Below, in pieces: positions 21,970-32,789 of a DNA stretch of 64,000 bases. The notes under the pieces are model-generated. The model saw only the letters and a list, made by a program, of their open reading frames with translations. It had not been told where the DNA came from and made no database searches. The stretch comes from Calamus simplicifolius (taxonomy: Eukaryota > Streptophyta > Magnoliopsida > Arecales > Arecaceae), in NCBI GenBank assembly GCA_900491605.1, contig UESW01003829.1:1627668-1691667 (forward strand), written 5' to 3'. How positions within the stretch are numbered: position 1 is the first letter of the stretch; each line of letters starts with the position of its first letter. Made by a program: the position numbers and the translations under genes.

Positions 21970-23971
21970 CCAGTCTATTCCGCTTTTTAGAATGGATATG
22001 CTCAAAAATGCTCCAATTTCGTTTGCATCCAGATGAACTACATGTTTGACTTAAAATGCGGATGGCTAACTTTTGCAAATTTGGAGCACAACTCCCATAA
22101 GTGATCCACCATTCATCTACATCCATTGACACATTCATTACATAAAATATAATAACAAACAAATGTTATAGTTAAAAAGTGGTTATACCTGGAGGCAAAA
22201 GGTTGCGGTCATTAATTGCAGTCTTTCGACCAAAGTCATGAACAGCATCTCTAAATAGTTTCATTTCACTTGTAAGTTTGCTTTGTAAAGATGGATCATC
22301 ATGTCCATATCTCTCAATCACATCTAAAAGTCCAGAAATGGCAAAATGGTGTTTGTCCATCATCGATGCATCATACTGAAAATAAGAATTCAAGTAACAT
22401 CCTGCTGCATGTAGTATCCTATGCAACCGTGTATCCCATCTGGACTGCAGGATATCTAGAAATGGTTGAACTATACTCTTTTTTCTTTGAAATTTTCTTT
22501 TCATAACATCACTAGCATAATGGATAGCTTCATATAGATAACCCATTACAGGCCTATCATCACTATCAACAAGCCTTAATACCCGGACAAGTGGTTCAGT
22601 GAGCTGCACAATCATTAAACTCTCACTCCAGAAGGTTGAATCTAGGATATCTTTAACAAATTTTTTTCCTTTGCTATCTTTGGCATAGGCTGAAGTCATC
22701 CATTCATTGTATGTTACCATCCGCATAAGATCATCTTTGCTTGCTAATAAACTTTGTAAGGCAATAAAATTTGTGGCAAACCGTGTTGGAGCTGGCCTAA
22801 GTATTTCTCTACCTCCAGTAAACTGTCTCATCAAATATAAAGGATAACAATGATTATACACATATTTAGTTATCCTAGATGCATGATCCACAATAGAACT
22901 TACCAATGGTAATTTTTCAATATCAGATAGCATGAGGTTAATACAATGAGCAGCACAAGGAGACCAAAATAAAGTTGGAAACTCACACTCCAACAATCTA
23001 CCAGCAGCCACATAATTTGAAGCATTATCGGTGACCATATGCACAACATTCTCCTTTCCAACAAACAAAACAACTTCTTTAAACAATTTGAACAATGTTT
23101 CAGTAGTCTTAGCAGCATGTGATGCATCAACAGACTTAAGAAAAACAGTACCTTTTGGGCAATACACCAAAAAATTAATTAATGTCCTTTTTTGATCTGT
23201 CCACCCATCTGCTATAATAGTGCACCCTGTTTTTTTCCAAGTAGCCCGAAAGTTCTCCACAAATTCTTTAATCTCATCAACAGTCTTACCCAACAGATAA
23301 CCCCGAATAGAATGATAGTTTGGTCCCTTATACCCCGGACCCATACTAGCAATAGCATCAATAGCAGGTTGATAGTACATGGATTTGGATTTCGTAGCAT
23401 TAAAAAAAATGCATGCATCAACCATCCATTTAGCAATAGCCAAATCACAACGTTCAATAGCATCTTTGTTTTGTAGAACACTTTTCAAAGTAGGTTGTGC
23501 TCCTGGAGTGGTCCTAGGCATGAAATTTATCTCCATGATCTATCACCCTTTTTTTTCTCTCAATTCAACCACATCATCATCCTCTATATGTATGGCCCTA
23601 TATGCTTCCTCTTCATGCACCCTATATGTAGGACTAAATGGATTCACCTCATCATGTATTTCCTTCAATTTCTTTTTCTTTTCTTTGGTACTTTTTAAGA
23701 TTTGTATCATTTGATATTGAACATCAGCAATAACTTTCTTACACCCATCCACCTCTCCTTTTGTCCCTGCTAAATGTTGTTTAACTCGATGAATGCCCCC
23801 TCCAGCAAATACTTTATTACAAAATAAGCATACTAACTTTACTTTTTTCGTATTTTCATTCAATTCAGGAGCTTCTCTACAATAAGCCCATGCAGGATCT
23901 GTTCTCCCTCTAACACCACTAGACTGAGTAGAAGCTATTCTAATAGAATCACATGTTGATAGCATTTTCAT
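21970..23971 (-). pseudogene. hAT transposase (BED finger, DUF659, hATC), interrupted
   Basis: Three parts are visible on the minus strand. 23543-23971 carries a BED-type finger (VKLVCLFCNKVFAGGGIHRVKQH, a C-x2-C...H-x-H pattern) and an acidic tail. 22172-23536 carries DUF659 and the RNase H-like core, including ADGWTDQKR, DNASNYVAAGRLLE and WSPCAAHCINLML. 21970-22111 carries the dimerisation part: WWITYGSCAPNLQKLAIRIL, then SGCKRNWSIFEHIHSKKRN. The first two parts are in the same frame, separated by two adjacent stops (TGA TAG at 23545-23540). The second ends at a CCAG/GTATAA donor-like site, so the hATC part is probably a separate exon. The end after 'RNRLEH' is degenerate. Long open frames suggest a fairly young but inactivated transposase. 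Confidence 0.9.
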
Positions 23972-24341
23972 TTTCAGTCATCACTACAAATACCAAATAT
24001 GCAGAATTTATTAACAGAGGAAAGAAAGTAAGAAACTACTAGCATTGCTAAGACTTGAGAGCCTGAGAGCCAACCTGTTACTTGCGGGTGATGAACAGAC
24101 AAACTTGAAGTTGAAGGCAAGCTCCCACAAGTCACATCCGGTGGTTCTTGCACACCACCAGGCAAACCGTCCGGCTGATGTGCTCGTACCAGCACGCCAC
24201 CGATGCCCGAATGCTATCTGCGGCCACACCCGCCACAAACTGCGTCCCCTTCTCCCCCTTAGGCACCAAAAAATGGCGAAATAAGTCTTTGAATCTTGGC
24301 AATTAAAAGTCAAAACAAATTGCAACCTAAAGTGCTGGCAG

Positions 24342-24403
24342 CAATGAATGGTATTTGACGTTACTTATATGCCAATGAATGGTATTTGACGTTACTTATA
24401 TGC
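24342..24403. repeat. 31-bp unit repeated twice at the left junction
   Basis: Two perfect 31-bp tandem copies (24342-24372, 24373-24403) beginning CAATGAATGGTATTTGACG. A 27-bp third copy lacking the first four bases lies at 38632-38658, immediately outside the other end of the 14.2-kb block, with one A-to-G change. Confidence 0.92.
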
Positions 24404-24706
24404 TTGTTGCCGCCGGGATCCGTCCTCCGACTCGGGCGCGGTGATCTCCTGGTCTGGGCTTCCTCCTGGGGGACCTGCACAGAAGTCCTCGCGCGAGAGG
24501 CGTTGGGGGTGGCCCTCCGCGGAAGACCCTCCGACGCTCAAGTCAGTGGGGGATCGGTGATCAACAGAAAATGGGAGAGGGATCTCTCCGGGGAGTCTCT
24601 CCAGGGTGGCCGATCGGGAGCTCTAGGGGAGCGCCGACGAGCAGTGGGGAGAGTGAGAGAGTGAGAGTGAGCCAGGAAGTGAGCGCATACCTGAGAGAAT
24701 CTGGGA

Positions 24707-24722
24707 GTGTCGTATTTATAGA
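24707..24722 (-). promoter_or_regulatory. LTR TATA box
   Basis: Minus strand CTATAAATACGAC, the only good TATA box in the LTR, about 300 bp before the LTR end. This is a typical distance for U3/R in plant gypsy LTRs. Confidence 0.7.
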
Positions 24723-25009
24723 CAATCATCTGGATCTTGAGCGCCTTCTGGAAGGTTCGAAGGTTGTTAGGATACGGGGATGAATCGAATCAGGCCATTG
24801 TGGGGCCGGTGGGATCCGTATCTTGTTCGTTAAGGGATCGACGGCCAGGGGAGCTCCTTGATGGCATGAGATCTGGTAGATGCGTAGGTCCCAGGTAGTT
24901 ATATTAGGTCCTAGACCACTCTTCAGCATAATTCTTTGCCTGGGATTCTGTTACGATAGGTCTAGGCTCTCCCGCGTCGGGTTCCACGGAGGGAGTGTCG
25001 AGTCATGGC

Positions 25010-25710
25010 TCGCTCAGGGAGGCTGAGCTATAGAAGCTCGGGGGAAGCCGAGCTATAGGAGCCCGGAGGAAACCGAGCTATGGGAAGCCCGGGAAAGCCG
25101 AGCTATGGAAGCCCGGAGGAAAACCGAACCATGGAGGCTCGGGGAAAATGAGCTATAGGGAGCTCGGGGAAGCCGAGCTATGGAAGCCCGGAGGAAGCCG
25201 AGCTATGGAAAGCTCGGGAAGACGAGCTGTAGGAAGCTCGGAGAGGCCGAGCTATGGAAGCTCGGGGAAAGCCGAACCATGGGAGGCTCGGGAAAACGAG
25301 CTACAGGAAGCTCGGGAAGCCGAACCATGGGAGGCTCGGGGAAAACGAGCTACAGGAAGCTCGGGAAGCCGAGCTATGGAAGCCCAGGAAATCGAGCTAT
25401 GGGAAGCTCGGGGAAGATGAGCTGTAGGAAGCTCGGAGAGGCCGAGCTATGGAAGCTCGGGGAAAGCCAAACCATGGGAGGCTCGGGGAAAACGAGCTAC
25501 AGGAAGCTCGGGGAAGCCAAACCATGGGAGGCTCGGGAAAACGAGCTACAGGAAGCTCGGGAAGCCGAGCTATGGAAGCCCGGGAAGACGAGCTGTAGGA
25601 AGCTCGAAGAGGCCGAGCTATGAAAGCTCGGGAAAGCCGAACCATGGGAGGCTCAGGGAAAACGAGCTACAGGAAGCCCGGAAGAAGCCGAGCTATGGAA
25701 ACCCGGAGAG
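25010..25710. repeat. AGCTCGGG minisatellite in U3
   Basis: More than twenty imperfect units of roughly 25-33 bp, each built on GAGCTATGGAAGC followed by (T/C)CGGGGAAG(C/A)C. AGCT and the GCTCGG/CCGAGC half-sites recur throughout. ORFs called across it on both strands are by-products of the repeat. Confidence 0.93.
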
Positions 25711-25852
25711 AACAAGTCAGGGGTCGCATGGCCTGATGGACCATATTAGTTTAGCTTGCTTCTCGGGGGCATATCGTAGCGAGCGGAGGGATGGGGCTGA
25801 TCCTAGCCCCCTCGCACAATTATCAATGCAATGACGATTCTACCCCTCAACA

Positions 25853-25870
25853 CATGCCCTCCACTCCCTA
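25853..25870 (-). other. polypurine tract
   Basis: Minus strand reads AGGGAGTGGAGGGCATG immediately before the LTR start TGTTGAGGGG. This is the plus-strand primer position of a retrotransposon and confirms the minus orientation. Confidence 0.85.
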
Positions 25871-26162
25871 GTTCGAAGCTTAGGTTCGGGCGTAGGGAGT
25901 ATAGGCTTAGGTGGCATGATCTGTATTTGGGGATGCGTATTTGATTGCCTGCGCAATGATGCCCTAATTAATGCCGTGGGGCCATCTTGCCTTTTCGAGG
26001 TGGATCCGTCATTCCTTAGGGGCGAAGGTAACGGCAGAGAAGCGCCACGTGGGAAATCTCATTTTCACGTGCTCGTAGCGGCAGTTCCGGACGCTTAGGT
26101 TGGGACGCCTCATCCTCACCCTGAGGCGGTTCGATCAGAAAAACGGAGTCATGGCGGCTATC

Positions 26163-26172
26163 TTTATTTATA
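26163..26172 (+). promoter_or_regulatory. TATA box for the antisense ORF
   Basis: TTATTTATAG lies about 85 bp upstream of the ATG at 26254, on the plus strand, opposite to the LTR promoter. Spacing and lack of an intervening ATG fit a genuine promoter (inference). Confidence 0.55.
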
Positions 26173-26253
26173 GTGCCCCTTCGTTCTCCTTTGAAGAACA
26201 TCGTCTTCCCGTTTTCATTGCGATCTTGCTCAGTGTCTCTCGCGATCGGAGAT

Positions 26254-29200
26254 ATGGTGAGCCCAAGCGATCAAGCATCGGAGGTGACCTTGGCTGATCT
26301 GGAATGGATACGCCGCTTGTACAAGATTCCCCGGGACGTCGTCTTGTTGCTCCTGGCGGCTGAGGATAGGGTGACATCCGGATTAGGGGATGGGGCGTTC
26401 TGCTATGAGGAAAGCTTGAGGGCAGGTCTCCGGTTCCCCCTTCATCCGTTGGTGCGGGAGGTGATGAAGTTTTATAATATCTGCTTCACCATGGTGGCCC
26501 CCAACAGTTGGTGCAACCTCATCGGGTTCATCTCGTTGTGCAAGCATCTCGGGCGACCGCGACCCTTTCGCTATTCAGGGTATGTTTCAATCTGGTCTCC
26601 GGAAGGGCCTCAGAATGGCCTTACATCGGTCCCGGAGGTCCTTCAAGATGATATCGGACAACCCATCGTCGATAAAGGAGTGGAAGTCGTGGTTCTTCAT
26701 AGTCGGGGGGAACATCGGTTTGGATTTCCCTCGGGTATGGGGGCAGTATGTGAAGGATCCGGAAGCGCACCCGGAATTATTTGATTCGGAGAAGAGGGAT
26801 TTGGTTGTGCTGCGCGGCAGTCAGGCGCTCCCAGCCAGCATTCTCTTATCGGAGGACGCTCTCTTTGCGGCCGGATTGAGCCCCGTCGATCCTCGCGGTG
26901 AGTATTACCTCATAGTTGATAGTTTAGCATGGTTCCATCTTTGATTTTGTACGAACTAACGGGTGGATCGTATTACCACTACAGCCGAAAGGTCGGCGCT
27001 CGCAGACCAGATGAGGGAGGAGCTGGGGAAGCGCCGCAGGAGATCTGGCTCCAGCAGTAAGCATCGGCCTGAGAAGAGGTCTCGTCCTTCCGGCTCCCGC
27101 TCCAAGGGGATCAGGGGAGATGGTGACAGCCGGCGCTCTTCGTCGCCGCGGGCTGAAACTACCGAAGCTCCGATGGCACGTGATCTTTCGGCGCCGGAGG
27201 AGGGTTTGTCCAGAGGTGAAGACCGGGAAGCCGTGGGGGTTTCGGAGGAGGCTGCTGAGGTTTCCTCCCCCCCCCGTCGTCGTTTTGTCCGATGATGGCG
27301 AAGGGGAAACGCCGGTTGGCTTGGGGGCCCCTGTAGACGAGGCGATTCGGTCTCCCTCATTGGAGGCCAGTGGTTCGGCGAGGTTACAGGAGGAGGTGGG
27401 AGCGACCTCCGCTTCCATCGAGGCAGGGAAGAGGTTGCGGCTGCTAAGGTTCAGCCTGGTCGCTGATGGGGGAGCCAGCGGGCGACGAGGAGATGGCCGA
27501 ACCTGCCGAACCAACGGCCGACATTCACGGGGGGCTTTTCGGTGAGGGGCCTTCCGTCGAGGCACAGGAGGCTCCGGGGGGAGCAGAAGATCCTGAAGGG
27601 CCTGTTGTGGATAGGAGGATTTCTGAGGAGATGGAAGCAGAAGGAGAAGAAGAGGAAGAAGAAGGAGGAGAAGGAGGGGGCCGGCGAGCGAAGGAGGTGC
27701 TTCGGCCGGGGCTCTCCTTGCTGGAGCCGAAACGTCCGAAGCTTCTCAAGCGAGGGCCCTGGTGGCGGAAGCTGGCTTGTCGAGAAGTTCTTGGGTTGCG
27801 GGTGTTCTGGATGGCTCCCTAGGGGCAGACTTCCACTCACGCGACCCAGAAGTGAGCGCCAGGTTCTCGCTCTGATGCGGTCCATGTTTCAGGGAGAGGA
27901 GAGTTCTTCGACAGGAGGGGGTCATCCGGAAGATCTTGTCGAGATAGCCTTCCGTCGCACTAGGGTGCCGAATGAGGCTTTTCTTCTCCCGAAATCGACG
28001 ACCTTGCTCTCACAAGGATCGCCACAGACTACGCGTCTCGGGTAAGTTGTTGCACCGAAGTCGGGCCTTCAGTCAGTTGGTTCGACTACGTCTTTTATGC
28101 GTGTCATCCTTTTTTTTTGCAGAGCGCCCTGATTATGAGGGCACTGAAATGGCGCTTGCATCTGGCTGTTGGAGCCTGGGCTCGGGCCCGCTACGAGGCT
28201 GATCATTTCAAGGAGAGGGCAGATTCGACTGACAAGCTCTCTCGAGCCTTGGTGGTCCTTCAAAGGGAGCTCGAGGAGGCTCGCAGAATTCTGGCAGTTG
28301 AGAGGGAGAGAGCCCCTTGACTCACTGTGCAGGTTGGTGAGCTCCAGCGGGAGCTTGGGGAGACCAACAAAATTCTTGCGGTTGAGAGGGAAAGAGCCTC
28401 TCAACTCACCATACAGGTTGGTGAGCTCCAAGGCTTCCGCGAGCAATCCGAGAAGGCAAGCCTGGAGCTTTCTCAGGCCAGGGCGGAGCACGAGAGCAAG
28501 GTTAAAACCATGCAACTATTCTTTGATAAGAGGTGGGACCAGCTGAAGGCTAGCCACCGAAGATAAAGCCAGTTGGGGCAAAAGGCTCGAGGAGGAAGAG
28601 CACAAATGCCGGTGGCAGCAGGACCACCTCACCCGCCTAAATAAAGAGCTCGCCGATACAAAGGATCGGCTGAAGTGGTCGGATGAACGGGCCGCCCGAC
28701 TATCTGATGAGGTTGACTTTGCTCGTCAGAAAATTGGAGATACCCAGGCCCGGTGGACGAGCTAAAAGAGAGCCTTCGCCAGAATCAGTCGGCTAAGTCT
28801 AGGGCTCTCAACAGGGTCCACGTGCTGGAGGGTGAGCTAGCACGACGGGAGGAGCAGGTATGGCGCTATTAACTTCATTCGTTTCGACCTTTCGATTTTC
28901 GCTTTACTCGGCCTTTTCGCCTGCAGTCGCATAAGGTGAGGCAGGAATTCCAGGGGCGGTTAGCGGCGTTCGGAGAGGAGGCGGCCTCGAGGCACCGAAG
29001 GATCTCCGAACTGGAGAAGCAATTAGCCGAGGCAAATGCGCGGGCCTCTTCGGCGTGGAGGAGTACAAGAAATCACCGAATTTACCGACGAACGCAGGGC
29101 GGCCTGCGCTGACGCATTTCAGCTGGGCGAAGGTGAGGCGTGGGCTAAGGTCGCCCAGGCCTATCCTGACCTGGACCTGTCGTGTCTGGACGCCGAAAAT

Positions 29201-29514
29201 TACGAAGCATACACCCAGGGGTCGAGGAGGACGAGTATGGAGAAATATTTGACGTCGACCTCGATGCTATTCTGGGAGTCGATGCAACTACCGAAGTATC
29301 CCGTCGTGACACCTTCGAGAAGGGGGAGCCAAGCAATGCCCCTGCTGATGCGGCCACAGGACACTTGGGGGACTATATGCGTTCTTTCTTTCTTTTGTCT
29401 TGTAGTTCACTGGAAATCAATAAATGGATCGGCCATTTTTCATTTGTTTGTCCTCTCTGGATGGTTTCTTGTCTCGAATTTTGGGGGAACATCCTTGTAA
29501 AGGCCAGGGCATAG
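26254..29514 (+). pseudogene. antisense ORF: PF04195-type 'putative gypsy transposon' protein with coiled coil
   Basis: The likely start is ATG 26254 (MVSPSDQASEVTLADLEWIR). The N-terminal domain has CYEESLRAGLRFPLHPLVRE and NSWCNLIGFISL, the hallmark of proteins annotated in plants as 'putative gypsy type transposon' (PF04195). A one-base slip near 26580 shifts to the frame with EWKSWFFIVGG and ends at a GTGAGT donor (26898). The next exon (from about 26984) is Lys/Arg-rich, like a nuclear signal. Acidic and Glu-rich frames follow to 27820, with a slip at the C-run near 27272. Exons after acceptors near 28121 and 28926 encode a long coiled coil (LQRELEEARRILAVERERA, ISELEKQLAEANARA). The end has AYPDLDLSCLD, also typical of the family. 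There are several stops. In Tat elements such ORFs run opposite to gag-pol; their function is unknown. Confidence 0.75.
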
Positions 29515-29519
29515 GGATT

Positions 29520-30260
29520 GTCTCGACGAGAAAGGTCGGACGACAACATAGCTTGGTACAAAAGGAAGTTGAGAGACGATTTAACTCGGCTTAGGCCGAA
29601 TGACACGGTGATTCGACCAAGCTCGAAGAATGAGATAGCTTTTTAGGCCCGAGGGACGAAGTAGCTCGGCTAGGGCCGAGGGACAAAGTAGGTCGGCTAG
29701 TAGCAGATACTTCGGTTGGTTTCAAAGTATAGAGACAGCTTCGGCCCTACAAGGGGGCGTTAGGTGATGCCTAGGCCTTACACGCAACCAGACTGGGGGG
29801 GGGGGGGTCATTATCGAGGAACACTCGGCATCCGCGCCCTTTCATTGCCTTGTCATTGTCCTATCCTTTCTCAGGCGAGTCGATTTTCATTTTACCGAAA
29901 TGGACGATACGGCTTTGATGCCAGTAAAAAGCTGCTCTAGAGCCTTCCGAGAGGCTTTTATTGTGTTGGTCTTTTCCCACGCGGGTTGTTTTGGCGTATG
30001 ACGCAAGCGTTTGCCCGCCATTGGAGGATGTCATTTTTGTAGGACGATCTCCCGGATCTGCCAGTTTCCGTAGGATCAGCGGGCGATTTTCTGCGTTTAA
30101 CAATCATGATCCGGATCAAAGGGATCTTTGCGTGCGTCACGGTTCAGGCGATGGGCTTGGCGCGCAATGGGGCGCTGCTTTCATCCTGGGAGGCCACGTG
30201 GTGGCATGGGTTAGGTGTTTTGAATCTCGGGGCTTCTGCCCTGATAGCTGCTCCCGGTTC
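29520..30260. other. non-coding part of the Tat 3' region
   Basis: Contains short CTCGGC/GCCGAG-rich repeats (about 29580-29720) like those of the downstream minisatellite, a run of G at about 29795, and no recognisable coding motif. Confidence 0.5.
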
Positions 30261-30269
30261 ATTTTTGCC

Positions 30270-30838
30270 TATAAAAAGGGAAAAGAGGGGTGTGTTAGGC
30301 CATCCCCAAAGTTTCCTTCCCTGTGAGAGTTTCCTACGATGCCCATCTCTCCGGTGTTTCGAGTGGAAGGACCGAGCTTTCTTTTCATAAGCCTTTTTCC
30401 CCCGGATAGTTGGGGTGATGAAGGAGCCGCTGGAGGGTGGCTCGCCCTCAGGGGGTGAGTCCCAGAGATCATATGGAGAGCGCACAGGAGGGCCACAGAG
30501 ATCACATGGAGAGCGCACATATACGCTTTTCATGTGTCCTTTGTGGTCCACTACGGGGGGGCGCAGGGCAGGAAGTGTATCAGCACCCCTGTAGCATGCA
30601 CGGAGCCTTCCTCCTCCGTCGGTCTGGATTCTCGTCCCTTCTCTGAGGGGAATCCTTGCCACGGGAGGAGAATATGGGAGCAACGGGGGTCTGATGGTCC
30701 TCGAGCTCTCAGTCGGGCAGCGGTCTGCGATCCAGCATCCCACCCTAGGGGAGCTGGTTGGTTTGCCCAGGTCCTCAGAATCAACATCCACGGGCCATGC
30801 CTCCTTTTGGACCTCTTGGTTCGTCCGGGAGGCCATGG
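30270..30838 (+). other. TATA box followed by a possible small Ser/Gly-rich ORF
   Basis: TATAAAAAGGG at 30270-30280 is a strong TATA box on the plus strand. An ATG near 30418 opens MKEPLEGGSPSGGESQRS, and after a stop a plus frame continues to about 30838 with WFVREAMEG at its end. A near-perfect duplication (AGAGATCA(T/C)ATGGAGAGCGCACA) lies at about 30472-30520. I recognise no domain. It may be a third antisense transcription unit of the element or chance. Confidence 0.35.
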
Positions 30839-31742
30839 AAGGTTAGCTTCGTCAACTGTCTAGGCGAGCTGACCGTTTCATGGTTTGTATGATTTTTCGA
30901 GCAGGTGTCGAAGCATCACAGTTGCCCAGATATCTTTGGAGCAGTTTGCCTGAGTTTTGTACTGGTCTTTATTTTATGCATTTCAATGCTCTTGTAATGC
31001 CTCTCAGGTGGTTGTAATCGGTTTCGATGGCAATGAAATAAAGGAAGTTTTGTTCTTTTTCTCAATTTCTGTTTCTTTTGCGCCATGTTGTTGTTGTTGG
31101 CAACGAGGCATAAGGACATCTCGTTCATTTTCGGACGAGGATCCCGCGCCATCCAGTCGGTCGGAGCTAGTAAGCTGCCTGGATCCAGACAGAAATTTGG
31201 AGACTGTTCAGCGGTAGGACACATTCCTTGACTCTGGCCGAAGCTCGGGGATTCATGACTCGACCTTATTGGGGTTCGGAGATTTATGGCCGGCTCTGCC
31301 GAGGTTCAGAGAATGGTTGCTTGGCCCTGCCAAGGTTCAGAGATTGGTTGCTCGGAGAGACGACTTAGTCGTCACCGGGAGTCATGATACTTGGTCCCTG
31401 TGAGGTTCGGTGAGGAGTGTCAAGGTAGAACGGGCGGCACGTAGGCACGCCCTTCATTTATGATTTGACCACTCCCAAGGGAGCGAATTATCGTCAGGTG
31501 CTGGCATTTTTTCTTCTTCATGTTTTCCAAAGGGCGGCCAGTTTAAGAGAGCTTGGGGAAATGTTGAGGGCATTTACTGCGAGGACCCGGCAGATCGGAA
31601 AGTACCCCGTTTCTAGAGAAGGAGGGGGGTTTCCGAACAGTCCGTTGACATTTACCGATCTCGCTCGGGATGGGGCATGGCCCTTCGGATTCTGTGGGCG
31701 CCAGTTAAAGCGGCGACACGTGGCGAATTCCCATGGGTCGGC

Positions 31743-32160
31743 ATTTATAACCCGACTGATCGAGATACTCGCCTGAGGAGTATAAATTCGGAGGAGTGGG
31801 GTGCTGGTATTTGCCATCCTTTCGGTTCAGCCATTAAACAACTTTCGACATGGCTTTTCAAGGTAGAGAGCAATCACCTGATAGACTAGGCGTAGTGATC
31901 AACGGTCCCAGGGGCTCAGAGGGGAGTCGTCCTACCACCGTGGTTGATGGCCAGGCCCTGGCATCAGCCTTCGCAAGCCACGAGCGGCTTGAGAAGGTTG
32001 TTGAGGAGTATCTCACTGTCTCTACGAGGGAGACCGAAGCCCTTCGTCGGGTGGTGGACGGCAGAGGGAGGAGATAGCATCCCTCCACCGACGGGTCGCC
32101 GAGCTGTCCCGGTGTTTGGAGGACTTGTTAACTCCCGGGGAAGATAGTAAGCCCCTGTGA
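31743..32160 (+). pseudogene. second antisense ORF: small coiled-coil protein with its own TATA
   Basis: ATTTATAA at 31743-31750 and TATAAATTC at 31781 precede ATG 31850. The frame reads MAFQGREQSPDRLGVVING, then SHERLEKVVEEYLTVSTRE and ends prematurely at 32077. One base away another frame continues EEIASLHRRVAELSRCLEDL and stops at 32158-32160. A single-base deletion near 32060 therefore seems to split a protein of about 100 residues that is mostly coiled coil. I do not recognise a named family. Confidence 0.5.
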
Positions 32161-32789
32161 GGGCTCTTTTTACTTTTTTTCTTTTTCACTGTTATTGTTT
32201 TTTTCTTTTTCAATCAATGAACATGAAGATTTTGCATCTGGTGCATCTTATTGTTTCTAAAGCATTCGCCAATGTTGATTGGGATTTATCAGCTGCCTGA
32301 GTTCGAGCTAAGCTTTAGGAGACCGCGATCGGGTTTAGTCAAGGCATGTAAGCCACCCGAATCCAAACGTAGTTTAGAGGGATGTTCAGGTTGGTCGGGG
32401 CTTGTCAGCTGCTCGAATCCGAACCAAGTTTGGGGGTCGTTGGTCTCTGTTTGGACCAGTGGCGGACCTAGGCGGTCCTTAGAAGGAGATCCTTTACTTC
32501 TGCCGGAGTATCAGGAGGTTTTTATTTTGGGGTATCCGAGAGGTCACTTGGCTTCAAACGATGCCTTGGGGCGAGGCTAAAGCGCGAAGGCTTTGCTCGT
32601 TTGGCCGACGATTCGAGCATCGGGCATGGCCAGGGCGCAGGAATATCGCTCGGTTGGCCCGAGGAATTCGATAGTTAAGTCCGTTCCTCGGCTTTGGCCG
32701 AGATTTCTAGTAGCAGAATATACCCCTTGATTTGGTCAAGGTTTACGCACTCCGGTTTTGGCCGGAGCTTCAGAGATTGTGGCCTTGTC

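Larger units (their letters stand above)
24405..25852 (-). repeat. 3' LTR of the Tat element
   Basis: About 1448 bp. On the minus strand it starts TGTTGAGGGGTAG and ends CGGCGGCAACA, with TG...CA termini. U3 holds a minisatellite (about 25010-25710). A TATA box lies at 24707-24722, followed by a transcribed leader and a U5 rich in GGAGGGCCACCCCC-like sequence. A polypurine tract directly precedes it. Confidence 0.85.

Noticed and set aside
23501..23537. Tiny intron (about 34 bases, GT...AG) to skip the hAT double stop
   Set aside because: Shorter than normal plant introns; no support beyond the dinucleotides.
24011..24325. 104-codon minus-strand ORF upstream of the hAT BED exon
   Set aside because: Trp/Arg/Ser-rich with no motif; more likely transposon leader or intron.
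25148..25645. Ser/Gly/Arg-rich ORFs on both strands
   Set aside because: Produced by the U3 minisatellite lacking stops; not genes.
30144..30836. Minus-strand ORF of 230 codons
   Set aside because: Opposite strand of the candidate antisense unit; Pro/Arg-rich with no motif, most likely a composition shadow.
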